In this document: in pieces, positions 1 through 18,500 of the stretch | Position numbering within the stretch: position 1 is the first letter of the stretch | How the letters are laid out: each line of letters starts with the position of its first letter | NCBI GenBank assembly: GCA_916610825.1 | Contig: OU744446.1 | Span: 10,380,309-10,444,308, forward strand | From: Haliclystus octoradiatus | Taxonomy: Eukaryota > Cnidaria > Staurozoa > Stauromedusae > Haliclystidae | Length of the DNA: 64,000 bases | Direction of reading: 5' to 3' | Position numbers and translations under genes: made by a program | The notes under the pieces: model-generated | What the model saw: the letters and a program-made list of their open reading frames with translations, nothing else | The model's database searches: none | Told to the model about the DNA's origin: nothing

Positions 1-3000
1 CCACAATAACAAACAACTGCATAATGAATAGAACCAATTAATAACTAATACAAGCACACACACTCTCGAATGACTATATCTACGTCAGTTCTGAAATGTT
101 GTCATATACATGACAAACCAAACCTATAGATTGTTTTATAATCTATGTTTGCACTGTTAATAACACCTGTGAGCTTATTATAGGCAGTACGAATTTGCAT
201 ATAGATCGAGCCCAACCTTCATCTTGTCCGCAGTTATTACAGTAAACACATTTTAAGTAAGACGGAATTGATTGACTTCGTCTATTATATGCAGCGGATT
301 CACGTTATCCGTTCATAATGTTCAGACATATGGCAATTAAATTTCAAAAATAGTCTGAAATATAAGAAATCTAGATCATATGTAATATATATCAATGGGA
401 AATGCAATAACAAGAGCTCAAAACGGTGAGAACAGTCTGAAATCTGCGAAAAGTCTGAAAATTTTCATTTCTGAATGTTATATATCTTAATTTAGCGAGA
501 GTAATAGCGGAGTAAGTCAAACCGTCAAACGAGGACCTATTAATAATTACTCAGCATATTAATTAAGTCTAGTCTTTTCTATTGGTAGTTAGAAGTAAAA
601 TGTCAGAAACGCTTGCCACGATTTAGGCCACGCTGATAATTTGTGAAAGACACGTCATTTGTTTATCGACACGGGTTAAAAGCCTTTGAATTAAAATTAT
701 ATCACTAGCAAGCACTAAAACAACACGTTGTACTGGTCATTTTGTTCATCTGAAGACGAGCAAGTTGAAAAAAAAATTGGAAATAAGGAACACAAAAGCT
801 ACTCTATAAATAAATAAATGTCATGATGATAGCTACCCGGAAAGCAAGATAATATGCAATACAATAATGGAAATAGCAACCAACAAAAGATACCTAAGAT
901 TCCATTGCTAGCAGCTCGTACGCGCATGTTTATTCATTTGCGAACTGGAACAACATTTAATGATCTATTGACGTATGATCGAAGGGATGATTCGATGACA
1001 TCTTTTCACGTGTACAGTTAACATCGCGAGGTGTCGGATAATCTTGTAAGTACTGCCGGTACATGCTTGTCACTGTAACGAATGGAATACGCTTAAATCG
1101 AGATTTCAATCCGATTCTCTTGGAAGATTGAGATGTGGGATTTAATCACGATTAAGATGCCGTCATACAATCTCTAAAGAGTGATTGATATCTGCTACAT
1201 TTCGTTCTGCTCTGGTAACAGATCATAAAAGGAATAATTTTATGCACATTCTGTAATGCGTATTTCCAAACCGAAAATTGCGTAAGCATCAAATCGAAGG
1301 GCAATTCTGCTGAGCATGCGCATTCGATATGTGACATACCAAGGTCAGTTAAATTTGTTTGCATAGGTCAACTAAATGAGCTATTGGATTAAAAATAGCT
1401 AACGATTGACAATCATCCCAAATTGGCATCATTTTAAGATTATTTGCTGTTGGGTGCTAATTATAGCCTTTTGTTTGTCATTGAAATGTTGTTGTTATCC
1501 GAATGCGTGTGATTAGTATTGAAAATGGAACTTTGCTTTGTTGAAAATGACGTCACCAGACGGCAATACTTAATACAACAAAGCTATGTCAATAGAAGCA
1601 CTAATTTAGTTGATTGCAAATAATGATCAACACGCCCATCTCTAATAGACACAATGGCACGTGGCAGGGCGCTAAACAACGCCACTATCTATACAGCATC
1701 TGCACACGAGGATTACTTGAGGCCAGAAAACAGTCATATAATAGTATTAACGTATCAACAAATAAAATAAGAAATAGATGGAGCAATTGTCTACTGTTCT
1801 TCTGACACATACTTTACATACAATATGCTATTCAGATAAGAATGAAGAAACATTTGTAGTAAATCAGATAGAGGCTAAATCTAATCAGTTCGTCCGTTGT
1901 ACAAGAAGTGGGACTGATTGAAAGGAGGAGCAGAACTACAGTTTGATCAGATAGGGGTGGGTCATTCAATTACTGTTCACCAGAAGTCTCACTGTGATTC
2001 ATCATAGGTTTAGTACAATCATCATAATTATGAGAATGATGTCGAATATAACGCTAAGCAAACACAAATAGCTCACACATGCCAAGTACAAGCAACGGCT
2101 GGCTGATTTGCCAATTAAAAATTGTTTACAAACAGCAAGCAATGCTATCGAACAATGACCCGTAATAAGTGGCTGACCATTCTATATTAGAGTGGGGCAG
2201 TACCATTAGTTTTAGTTATTACAATCAACCGAACAACAGAAAATTATCTGAACGCTGTCTTGAGAGTGGATTCTGGTAATGTCTTGATAACATTTTTACA
2301 TGTGAATGTATTTAATCCAGTTGTTGGGCCTCTCTATTTCCAAACAATACTGCAGCAAGTCCAATGAGGTAATATAGCACATATAGTGATATTATGATGC
2401 CATTATGTAAAGCATTACATTTTATATTATATACTTATTGTCATCTGATCATAGCCCAAAAATCGTTCTGAGATAGGATAGGTATGTATAACGGTTGTCA
2501 ACTGACCGTTACGTAAGTGATCTTGTATTTGTAAGTTCTAAATATAGAAATTAAATATCTCAATGTTTTAAATGAAGAACATAAATTTATAGATACACGT
2601 CTACATTTTGATAAGTTGTTAAAATGTTAGAGTCATGCGATGTAGTCAATTATTATCATAATGTCGTTTGAAAATTGTTGACTGAAAAATGAATACGTAA
2701 ATGTCTGATTCAGAAAAAAGGAGAACACGGGTATCTATATGCAGGACATATTAAAACAGTACTATATAGTTCAGTCGAATATTATATTAGAAATTACTGC
2801 TTAAGTAGGAAGGGACATGTTGTTGACGATATAGGTCTATTGCCTGCCAAAGGAATGCGGTATAAATACGTTTAAATAGCCAAGCCCTTATAATATAACA
2901 GAAGAGCGTAATGATGCCATTAAAATTACAAAACAAATAAATATGAGATTTTTCAAATAGATGTTTACGAAACACGACTGAAATAATTGACGAATATAGA

Positions 3001-4890
3001 ATCATGATTGACACTAGCTTCGACGGGCACCTGTATTTGGTAATTATATTGATCAGCCTGCGGGCACATAGTAAGCCACTAATCAGTCTTAAATAGTCTT
3101 AACTCTGATACTCTAAGGTGGATTAAATGGATTCCACAACATTTAATGATGATAACGACTTCAATGGAATGAAATGAAAAATATACATATGGGTTAATAG
3201 AATATTGTTATTATATATATGGAAAAGCATGTCATCACAACGATAGATCAACATCAACATATATCATCATTACACTCGCATGCATGTAGGTTAGTATATG
3301 ATAACTATTCTTCAAGATCTTTCACAAAGAGAAAACAAGAACTAAAGTAGGTGTAGTGTTAACCTTACAAATATGCAGGACAGCGGTTATATAATCAGAG
3401 GCGTGCGCACAATGCACCGTTGATTAGCACTTCGTTATGAAGTCTTGTGGTTCTTTGTGTTAGTTTTGTTTATCGTATTAAAGCAGTGTCGGGGTCATGC
3501 TGTTGAATAACGGCCGTCACAAACGGGCTCAGTGAAAGAGAACGACGCAATTTTACCGCGCTAGGGTAAGCGTCAGTGGTCAGGCGATGCTTTACGAAGC
3601 GGTTTCCTGTAGTAGAGAAAGACTTCAAACGATGAGAAGACACAAGCCTGAGTCAACAAACCGATTATAATGTTTGAAATCGGTTTCTTTCACGTGTAAA
3701 TGCCTAAGATGAGTTGCAAAGAGCAATGTTTAACTCCCGTTTTAGCATGAGATTGCGGACTTAAATAAAATTACGAAACGTGTCCCCCGACAAAGACGTT
3801 CTATTGAGGTATTGAACGATCAATTTTGTAGCGACATGTGTGCGTAGGTAGTGAGCAAGTGAGAATAAGAGTTGCTATCGAAATTCAGTACAAAAGCTAC
3901 AAAGGGTCACCGGTTTGCCAACGAATAAAAAGTGCCGGCAATGTCTTTTATCTGCGTGTAGCGCAAAAGCCGGACGCGCCGCTCGCTAGGAAGACAATCG
4001 TTGAACACGCATTGTTCATATGTACGTAACGTTAACTTGAAACAAGAGATCAGACAATAGAGGCGATTGCCACGCTGTATTGAAAAAGTGTGAGAAATCC
4101 CAAAGTGGCAATCGAAACATTTCAGCGCCAGACGGCAAGAGCAACAAAAAGAGACCGGTCGTTGAGAAGATCTGCGTTTTAAATCAGCTAAACAAAGTGC
4201 AGATTGATGATCATTAGATAGAAAATAGGAGAGAAATAATTCTGGCTGTAACTTGCCACCTTTGATGAGTCACATGCTGGCGACTGATACAAAAATCAAC
4301 AACAGGAAAGCCAGCATGGATAGAAGACATTACCCGCGTTCTCTACACGTCACGTGATCAAGGTTAGATTTACCAGACATGTAATTATAATGCTAAGTAG
4401 AGCGGTCCAGTCAATCAAGGTGTTGGCCAGGAAGCAGTCAGCAGCAGAATGGTATCAAATTAAAGGGGGCAGGCAAGAGATAATTATCGTTGGAAGTGTC
4501 AACGTCGGCTACGATAAAGACATGGTAATCAATGTACAATGCGGTAGCCGCATTTAGGCAAGGACACTTGTCTAACAAGATGGAACAAAGCCATGCCAAG
4601 GCGGTCTTCAATCGAATGTCTTTCATCCTAATATAATCACTTTAGCAAACGCAAAGAGGCACAAGCGCCTTCACATTCAGACCGATTGTGTGCTGGGCAA
4701 CCACTCTGGGCAATGACGTGTTGACAACATATCACTATAGCGTAAGGGTTAAACATCACTTCAGTCACATCTACCTGGCAGTTACATTGACAACAACAAC
4801 AACACTGACAGATATCTAATGACATAATTATCTTATCAATTTGTATGAGTGTATTGCTATTCTTTGTCTAGAAACGAGCAGCTCTGTCCG
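1..4890. other. Region upstream of Brachyury, no gene recognised
   Basis: No open frame here looks like coding sequence on either strand, and no transposon protein or RNA gene could be recognised. The only frames are short, compositionally random and without splice-bordered homology. The stretch should contain the Brachyury promoter and 5' UTR. A possible acceptor (ttctttgtctag) ends at 4870, so a 5' non-coding exon could lie further upstream. Confidence 0.6.
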
Positions 4891-8952
<4,062 letters not shown>

Positions 8953-8956
8953 ATTA

Positions 8957-8962
8957 AATAAA
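8957..8962 (+). terminator. Polyadenylation signal of Brachyury
   Basis: A canonical AATAAA lies five bases after the Brachyury stop codon. This implies either an extremely short 3' UTR or use of a later cleavage site. Confidence 0.5.
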
Positions 8963-9563
8963 CCAAGTTGTTATTAATATTAGACATAGTCTCATTATTT
9001 ATAAAATATTATCATGTGTCGAAGACACTCTACCGCACTGCAAGCTCAGCATAATGAAAATTGTAAATAACATGCATTTATAAAAATGAGGATCATGAAT
9101 GGTAACGAGGTTGAATAATAGCAACGCCCATTCGTTAGAATTTCATCAACTGTAGTACAGTAATAGAAAATCTGTCAAATCAATATTATCTTTGTACAAG
9201 ACAGTAATAAATATCAGTAAAATAACCACTCTTAGCTTCTATTTATTTTATATGTATATGTTAATTGGCTTGATTCGAATACGGACTATACACATGGCCA
9301 AAGGTGCGACAACGGTACAGTGTCTGAAAAAAAGTTTAACATTCTGGAATCCCAGAGAATTTTCAAGTTTTTCTTCTGAGGTTTGGTCTATAAATAGGGA
9401 AATTCACAATTTTCTTCTGAATTGTCTCTGTTCCTCCGGGATCTAGGCTCCCAGGACCCCAGTTCTGTCGGACCCTGCAAGGGCAATAACAGTACTCTCC
9501 TAAATCATCAAAATGTTTTTTTTTATCTTAGCGTGGCACGTCAAGCAAGTATTTAAAATGCGC
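8963..9563. other. Intergenic gap between convergent Brachyury and MCEE
   Basis: About 0.6 kb separates two convergent stop codons. It holds one short hAT-like MITE (about 9298-9477). It was read on the minus strand for a last MCEE exon (a GAHGKP...HPKD...VELE type sequence) and none was seen. Confidence 0.6.
9298..9477. mobile_element. hAT-like MITE (CAGGGTCSNACA family)
   Basis: The right end is gtcggaccctg, and the left end (about caaaggtgcgacaac) is its imperfect inverse. The size, about 180 bp, and the terminal sequence match the better-preserved copy at 39113-39292. The left border is diverged, so it is approximate. Confidence 0.5.
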
Positions 9564-12500
9564 TCAAACCTTTGGAGTAGGATTAAGCACACGGACGTTG
9601 TTGACCTTTAAATCATCCATTGCTTTTTGAAGATCACTGACCTATTAAACAATAATAAAACATACTCAGTTATCATTGCAAAATGAAACATGCTCAAAAT
9701 GAACGGGGTTTGTACTGTGGAACCGCCGGGGGATACTATTATATAATATATATACAATCAAGGCAACATCAGAAGTTTGAGTTTTAAACATGATCCCGAA
9801 GATGATCCCTGCATAGTTTTCTATACAGAGCGAGAGCATGGAGAGTTTTTTACATTGATGCTGCAGTATTATGTGTACTATCAATATTTTTATCATTCAA
9901 AATATTTCGAATTAACTCACGTTGAAGCAAATGTGATGGATTCCACCTTCAGGTTTGTTCTTGAGGAAGCCTTCGATTGGACTCTTTTCACCCAACGGAG
10001 AAATCAACTTAAACAAAAGATATCAATAGGAAGCTCAGAAACCCTTTGACAGCGGTCACATTAAAATCTGATTTAAAACACGCCCAAAGAATATCGATCT
10101 ATTGATCAGCCTACTTGTTTCAACTTTGTTTCGGATAGATTTAGCTCAGAAACCCTTTGACAGCGGTCACATTAAAATCTGATTTAAAACACGCCCAAAG
10201 AATATCGATCTATTGATCAGCCTACTTGTTTCAACTTTGTTTCGGATAGATTTAGCTCAGAAACCCTTTGACAGCGGTCACATTAAAATCTGATTTAAAA
10301 CACGCCCAAAGAATATCGATCTATTGATCAGCCTACTTGTTTCAACTTTGTTTCGGATAGATTTAGCTCAGAAACCCTTTGACAGCGGTCACATTAAAAT
10401 CTGATTTAAAACACGCCCAAAGAATATCGATCTATTGATCAGCCTACTTACTTCAACTTTGTTTCGGATAGATTTAGCTCAGAAACCCTTTGACAGCGGT
10501 CACATTAAAATCTGATTTAAAACACGCCCAAAGAATATCGATCTATTGATCAGCCTACTTGTTTCAACTTTGTTTCGGAAAGATTTAGCTCAGAAACCCT
10601 TTGACAGCGGTCACATTAAAATCTGATTTAAAACACGCCCAAAGAATATCGATCTATTGATCAGCCTACTTGTTTCAACTTTGTTTCGGATAGATTTAGC
10701 TCAGAAACCCTTTGACAGCGGTCACATTAAAATCTGATTTAAAACACGCCCAAAGAATATCGATCTATTGATCAGCCTACTTGTTTCAACTTTGTTTCGG
10801 ATAGATTTAGCTCAGAAACCCTTTGACAGCGGTCACATTAAAATCTGATTTACAACACGTGCAAGGAATATCGATCTATTGATCAGCTTACTTGTTTCAA
10901 CTTTGTTTCGGATAGATTTAGCTCAGAAACCCTTTGACAGCGGTCACATTAAAATCTGATTTAAAACACGCCCAAAGAATATCGATCTATTGATCAGCCT
11001 ACTTGTTTCAACTTTGTTTCAGATAGATTTAGCTCAGAAACCCTTTGACAGCGGACACATTAAAATCTGATTTACAACACGTGCAAGGAATATCGATCTA
11101 TTGATCAGCCTACTTGTTTCAACTTTGTTTCGGATAGATTTAGCTCGGAAACCCTTTGACAGCGGACACATTAATATCTGATTTAAAACACGCCCAAAGA
11201 ATATCGATCTATTGATCAGCCTACTTGTTTCAACTTTGTTTCGGATAGATTTAGCTCAGAAACCCTTTGACAGCGGTCACATTAAAATCTGATTTACAAC
11301 ACGTGCAAGGAATATCGATCTATTGATCAGCCTACTTGTTCCAACTTTGTTTCGGATAGATTTAGCTCGGAAACCCTTTGACAGCGGTCACATTAAAATC
11401 TGATTTAAAACACGCCCAAAGAATATCGATCTATTGATCAGCCTACTTGTTTCAACTTTGTTTCGGATAGATTTAGCTCAGAAACCCTTTGACAGCGGTC
11501 ACATTAAAATCTGATTTAAAACACGTGCAAGGAATATCGATCTATTGATCAGCCTACTTGTTTCAACTTTGTTTCGGATAGATTTAGCTCAGAAACCCTT
11601 TGACAGCGGACACATCAAAATCTGATTTAAAACACGCCCAAAGAATATCGATCTATTGATCAGCCTACTTGTTTCAACTTTGTTTCGGATAGATTTAGCT
11701 CAGAAACCCTTTGACAGCGGTCACATTAAAATCTGATTTAAAACACGCCCAAAGAATATCGATCTATTGATCAGCCTACTTGTTTCAACTTTGTTTCGGA
11801 TAGATTTAGCTCAGAAACCCTTTGACAGCGATCACATTAAAATCTGATTTACAAAACGTGCAAGGAATATCGATCTATTGATCAGCCTACTTGTTTCAAC
11901 TTTTTTTCGGGTAGATTTAGCTAGTCATGAAAACAGTATATTTGATCAAAAGATATAATTGCATTACTAACTTCAAACTTGTATAGATAAACAAGCTCAC
12001 AACGGAATTTGAATCGGAAATTCGGATAAGATCTAAGCGAAGTATCGGATCACAAACTCACAGAACGGTTGAGTAAAAATTCAGCTACTGCATTGACTAT
12101 ATATCTTTCACGCGGCGCCGATGTGCACAACAATCCCAACGGTAATCGTCTCTATCCTACCCTCTTCATATTGATTGCCTCTTGACCAAGTCCTGGAGTG
12201 ATTAAGCCGCTGCGCCCGGCAGAACAATTTTATGCCTTGGTAAACCTAATCTTGAAGAATTCCCTGTCGAAGGATGATTGAAGCTCTAGTAAGCATATCA
12301 TTCGATAGGCAAAGATAATCAAACAACGGGGAAATAAATTAATCCTTGCTAAGGCTTTTTACAGCTTGCATGTTTTATGTGCCATTGATAAACAACGAAT
12401 AAATTACTTACTCTTTCATACATTTCACAAATGTCTGATTTTAGCATGACAATGGCGTTGCGTATTGAAGCAAACGTTCTTTCTCGATAAATTTGTTATC

Positions 12501-15500
12501 TATTTATGTTTCGTGTTAATAATGATGTAAATTTCCATTTTATAATGTACATATGAAAAATTTTAAGATTATTAAAAATATGATGATGATCCTAGAAATC
12601 TAAGTAAGTTCTTCAAAAGCTATATTCAATGAGAAATTGTAGCTCTTTAATAACAAGGCAGGAATGACAGAGATACATGTATCCATTGGGCTTCCGGAAG
12701 ACTTTGTTATTAATCATTGTCATCCACATTGTATCAGACTTGATTAGTCCAATGGTTGAAGCTTTGACCTTCACCCGCAGGGTCTTAGGTTCAATCCATA
12801 GCAGGAGCAATATTTGGTTGGCGCAGGGAAGGGGGTCATCATAGTCCCCATCCATACAACACACACACGCTCAAATCATGTGCCTAATCAATGAACCAAC
12901 CAAACCCAGTGACAAAAGCTTCTACAGCTTATCGAAAACATCATTCGGAGCAACAGACTTTCGGTGCAACGCCCGGAGGCCCAGAAGTTAGCCGGGTTTG
13001 TATTTATTCATAAAAACATATAATAAAATAATCATAATAGCTCACTTCAATCTTTGTTTCTCCAAGTTCAACAAAAACAGTGTAAACCCCATGATCAGGT
13101 TGAGGCTGAATCAAATATAAACAAAACAGATATTAAATTCATTGCGCATGCCAGAACTAAACTGACGTACTTGTTCTGAATCTAACACATATCCATAAAT
13201 CTATATTAATCGCTGAGTAAAGTAATGTATACATACGATAGATACTGTATGTATATTGTTTTTGTTGATCATTTATCCCGCTAAACCTTCTATTGATTCA
13301 TGTGGTGTATTGTGAGATAAACTTTATATACTTTTCACGTTTTCATTCAATGTCTTCATCATTTTACGAACAAATAAATTTAGATGAATTCATTAAAATA
13401 AGAATACGGCATACGGAATACGGGAATACGGAATTGTTTTACTTTTTCATCTAATTATTCTAAATATGATGATCATGTACGAATATGGTTTTTGGACGTA
13501 TTATAAATTGATTAAAATAAATAATCTTGAATATTTTTGAATCTTCAATAATTTTGTAACATATCTGTAACTTGCAAAATGAGGAAGTTGGGGATTTTAC
13601 TTGTGATTGTGAATCGTCCCGGGGGGGATTGCAAATGCATTTTCCCAAAATCGGCACCCCCGTCATCCTAGTTCAGGTAGTTGTCCATTTGAGGGAGCAT
13701 CGGAAGCCCCCGGACAATCGTATAAGATTATGATAATCCTAATATTCTATTCGAAGCGATCGGTAGCATGCAGAACATCATCGTTTAGTGTCTTTGTACT
13801 ATATTAGGCTACTATTGGCAATTTGCCATGGCCTTTACAATACCAGAAGAACACATATACAGTACAAAATTCCTTTTTATATAACGCTATTCAAAATCAG
13901 TTCCCAAATTTATTTCTCTAATTAAAACTAGTACATTTCATAAATCACATCAATCATGGTGCACTTCTAATCCGAATCAATAGCCACTATACGGAAAGTC
14001 AGTTTCCCATACATCGATTTATGTTTGCCGGCGAGTCTGATTAAAATTTTTAATCTTTACTGTAAATATCGATATAGATAAGAAAATCTTAGATATTTAC
14101 CTTTTTTTGTTACCGAACAACACTTATTTTCTTCTAAAAATAAACTATTTACTATTGTATTTTTGCTCCTAATAAAATTGCGAAAACTCCTTTTTGATTA
14201 AATTTCGTAGCGTCCACAAATTGATGAAGCAAATTTTTCATATCTCTAATAGATTTGACCACGTTAACATTAACAAACCCCAAAAGATATTATGAATTTA
14301 TAAGATGTATTTGGAATAATACCAAGCCATAAAAAACTTTCCATTTTCTTGAATTTTATGCTGGAAACATCTGCTCATTATTGAAAGTAGGTATTTGAGG
14401 TAAACGGCTGGTTGATTATCTATATTGCAAAATGTGTTTAGGAAGTCTAACGAACAGCTGCTAGATGTGACCGTATGAACGTGAATAGACTTTTAGTACA
14501 ACGTTCAATACGGAACCATATAAGGCTAGTTCAATCATATCACATTATAGGTTACCATGTCCTTGTAGTAATGTCGTCCATTTCCGAGAACGTCTTACAG
14601 AATACTTTAACGCCCAGTTTCGAAAACGTCCAGGCTTAATAACAGTTATAGATCATTCACCTCGTTATTTAATTAACCAAAAATGACAGTTTATATTGAT
14701 ATAAATATAAATTTCAAAACAGGAACAGAACAACTCTCTTACTAGTCGTTGAATCGACATACCTTAAAATGTTTTGAAAAAATTATATTCGGCATTTCAT
14801 GACAATACTGCATTGACCACTTGAGACAGGACGCTGGCCTTTACATAGAGGTAGAAATTGATAGTACTGTATTCCATTTAAAGCGCATGGTTTGACGTAT
14901 AGTGTAGATGTATATTGGGGGGGGGGGGGGGGTCAGCATGCAGTATTCTAAGAAACTGATTATTGATAATACAAAGCAGAACTGTTCGAAATAGCTTTAT
15001 TTTGCTATATATGGCAAGCATAATACCAGAACCAGAAAAGACGTTAGCAGAGATATAAACTTATCAAGTTAGAAAACACCGCTACAAGTTCAAATCTAAA
15101 GGGAGTGTAAAAGAAAAGACGATTCTTCAAAATAATACCAAACCGAGGTCAATTTCAAAACAGACCAATCCATTTCCAACAGATAAGGATGTAAAGATAG
15201 GCTGGCTATTAACTACTCACATGGGCTTCGCTAACTTTAGCACCAAAAACATGGCGGTAGAGTGAACATGCTTTCTCTGTCAAATAAATAGTGAGAAGAC
15301 ATTAATGAAATGAAGCATACCCTAAAAATATACATATTTACAAATTATCATGATATGATTAGGAACAGTTTTAAACATGATAAAATTGATAGAGAGAAAA
15401 GCATTAAATAAGCCGTAAGGATTCAAATGTCCAGTCGATATTAACATCACGTGTATATATATAATAAAATGTAATGTAGACGGTGTCGCCCTACCGAAGG

Positions 15501-18500
15501 CACCCGTACCACTCCTCTATTTCTAGATGAGTGGCTTTTTTCGCTGAGAGCAATGATTTTAAACGCTCTTTGTTGATCTCAGCCGCGACACTGCAGATCA
15601 ATTTCAACAGATCTCATGGCAGATAGGTCTTGATTGTCAATGCGCAACGATGCGCCGCAGCTACTCACAATTCAATTCCCTCTGGACCATTCCATCCGCC
15701 ATCCTCAGACAATACTCATTTGATGTTTCAGATAAAGTCAAGACCTTAGGGGGATTTGAACCACAGTCGATCAGATATGATCCGATCTGAAGTTCGGTTG
15801 CTCCGCCATCTGAGCTAATCCTCCTTTGTATATATATATATATAAAGAAGTTGAAAACGTGTTAAAAGACTGGTCTGCTGCGTTAATATCCAGGAATATC
15901 TCGGGGCTATAATGTCAATTATCCCAGGCGCATATAAAGGATTACAATTAAGGCGAGACAATTATACGTTTTTTATCGCTTATTTTATCATCATGCGGTG
16001 TTATTTTACGGTGAAGTTTTATCTGCTCAATTTTTTTTTTATCTTGACAATATTTAACTTATTAAAAATTAAACATACATTATTTAACTGAATTATATAA
16101 GCTAACTTGAAACTTATGTTAAATTGATTATCTCGTACATGCTATCTGGTTTGTTGATAGTGCCCATAATAGATATGGCATTTGTTCGTTGTATACATAT
16201 ACTTAATCTTTGTAGCAGAAAACTTCGTGCTCTTTTGTCGTTTGAAATGTCTATCAATGAACGTCCTAACTTGTCTACCAACTTTCTTGTTGATTCACCC
16301 ATTACTCCAGTTGTTTCTATCGCTAAAGGTTGAATAATGTGTATGTCTGCAAGATTTTAGTATTTTTTTTTATTTTTCTAGTTTCTGCTTTCAGAGCCAC
16401 TGAACCCGCTAAACTTGAAGATTGCTGGACTAAAGTTGGAGCGAACGTGTCTGTGCAAGTAAAATGCCATACAAGATATTCCTTTTCTCCATGGGATCGG
16501 GGACAAATCGTCGGGTCTTTTACCGTCTTTCCTCGACAGTCCAAGTGGTTCTAATATGCAAGGAATATTTGCAGATGATAAGGACTTTTGAAATATATTA
16601 TTGCATTCATTGTGAAGCAGCCATTGACCAGCTGAAAATTTACACGAAAGGCCATGATGACCGTTGCTTTGAACTTGTATGTCACAGTATTGACATGGAT
16701 GTCGTTGACAGATATTTACACCAAGACGCATGCAGATTGAGATTGATAATTGATCATCTTCCAGATGAAGACCAAGTAGAACAGATGGAATTGCTTGAAT
16801 CCAGGCTCCTGATTCTTTCTCCAAGTTTGCAAATAGTCGGGCTTTATTGATCGTATCTGAATTTTGTTTAAGTAAAGATGTTTTTCTTCTTTCACAAAGA
16901 GGGATGTCCCATTCTTTCTGCTTGCCTGAAGTTGGTGTGTCTTATTCTTCTGTGATGTCTGTCCATTGTTTGATGGCTTCAGCAAAACCTGGTACGGTAC
17001 ATCCAGTAAAGGATGCAGGAAGTATCGATTGTACCATGTCTGCAATGCTTCTCACAGATGAAAGAAAGGCTGGTAGTGCAAGATCATTTGCTGATCTTAA
17101 ACCTAGACCACCAAAGGATGCTGGTAATGTACCTTAGATGTTAATCTTCTTAGGTATTTCCCGCTGCAATAGGTCTCAGTCCACCGCATGGTTTGAAGAG
17201 ATCTTAGATTAGCACCATAAAAAATAGGTGGGAAAGTATTAGGTAATGAGCCTAGCCTCTTATTATGAAATTGATAATACTAGTTAGAGCTGTAAGAAAT
17301 GTTGATGAATGTTCTTCTGTTGGAGCGTTGAGTACATCTTTAAGATGTTGGGGCTTTAGTCCATCTGGTCCTCCTGCACTACCATTTTGAAAATTAAAGA
17401 CGGCCGTTCGTATTTCTGATTCAGAGACTTGGATAGGCTTGAAATCAGAATTTGGTGGTGTTGGTGTTATTTAATTCTGCTCAATTGAAACCAAATCTAC
17501 GGATGACGTCAAAATAGCAATGGCAATGGGTACTAGACAATCTCACGTCATAAAGGCAGCATCATTGATAGCTTCAACATATTATTTCCATTAGATCTGT
17601 TGTCATCAAACCCACAACGAGTATAAAGTGATGAAACTGCGAAAGCCAAACAATTTTAATTAGAAGTTAATATACAGATGAGAATCTAATTAATCTTATT
17701 CCTGGTAGTACTATTCATCAGCACGAAGAATCACACATTGTAGCGGACATAAGTATTGTGTTTATCAAACAATAGAACTGGAGTGATACTGTGCAGATGT
17801 ATATACAGTCAAACCTGTTATAGTGGTCACCTCTATACAGCGACCACCTGTCTATAGTGGTCACTCTTGCAATGTCGAAAATAATATTTTCTATTGAATC
17901 AAACCTGTATATAAAGGCCACCTGTCTATAGTGGTCAATTTATCTACCTCTCTTAGCTGGCCGTTATATACAGGTTTCACTGTAGTAGCTTCATAATGCT
18001 CATTTTCACAAGGTCTAATGAGCTACAATTCACAACCAATCACCAAACCACAATCGTAATATCAATGCAATAGAATCTATTAATTCCGTAAAGTAAAAAC
18101 CTGCAGGCAATATATATTGCTATCACTATTCGTGTCCCTATTTCAGCAAAGTGTGGCATTATATAAAGGACATCAAGTTATGTAAGACAGCGTAGATATG
18201 TAGAGTCTCCTAAATGAATACTCTGATAACGGCATTGTCTATACTACAAATGATGAAAGTAAACCTAGATTATTAGTGATGACTAGGAATTCATGGCCAT
18301 AATGGAAAGAAATGTCGATTGCTTCATCAGGACGGCAGCCTGGAGGTGCATCTTGAATGATTGCGTGGCTCGTGTCATTGGCATGAGGGGGGAAGCCTCT
18401 ACTTAACGAATAGCCACTGAAATGAATATATAAAGATTTGATACAGGCATATTAAATTATATGAATTAATTTTACATCTGATAGAGAGAAGAGGCATAAG

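Noticed and set aside
1152-4825. Several 60-75 codon frames upstream of Brachyury
   Set aside because: Short, of random composition, without splice-bordered homology or recognisable motifs.
10032-11918. CRISPR-like array
   Set aside because: The whole 111-bp unit repeats without variable spacers, and the setting is an animal intron; it is a minisatellite.
14917-14932. Run of 16 G as a possible regulatory G-quadruplex
   Set aside because: A plain homopolymer in an intron, without the spaced G-tract pattern; likely slippage.
16324-16850. Plus-strand frames of 74-128 codons
   Set aside because: They are antisense shadows of the RLE-type LINE remnant, whose motifs read clearly on the minus strand.
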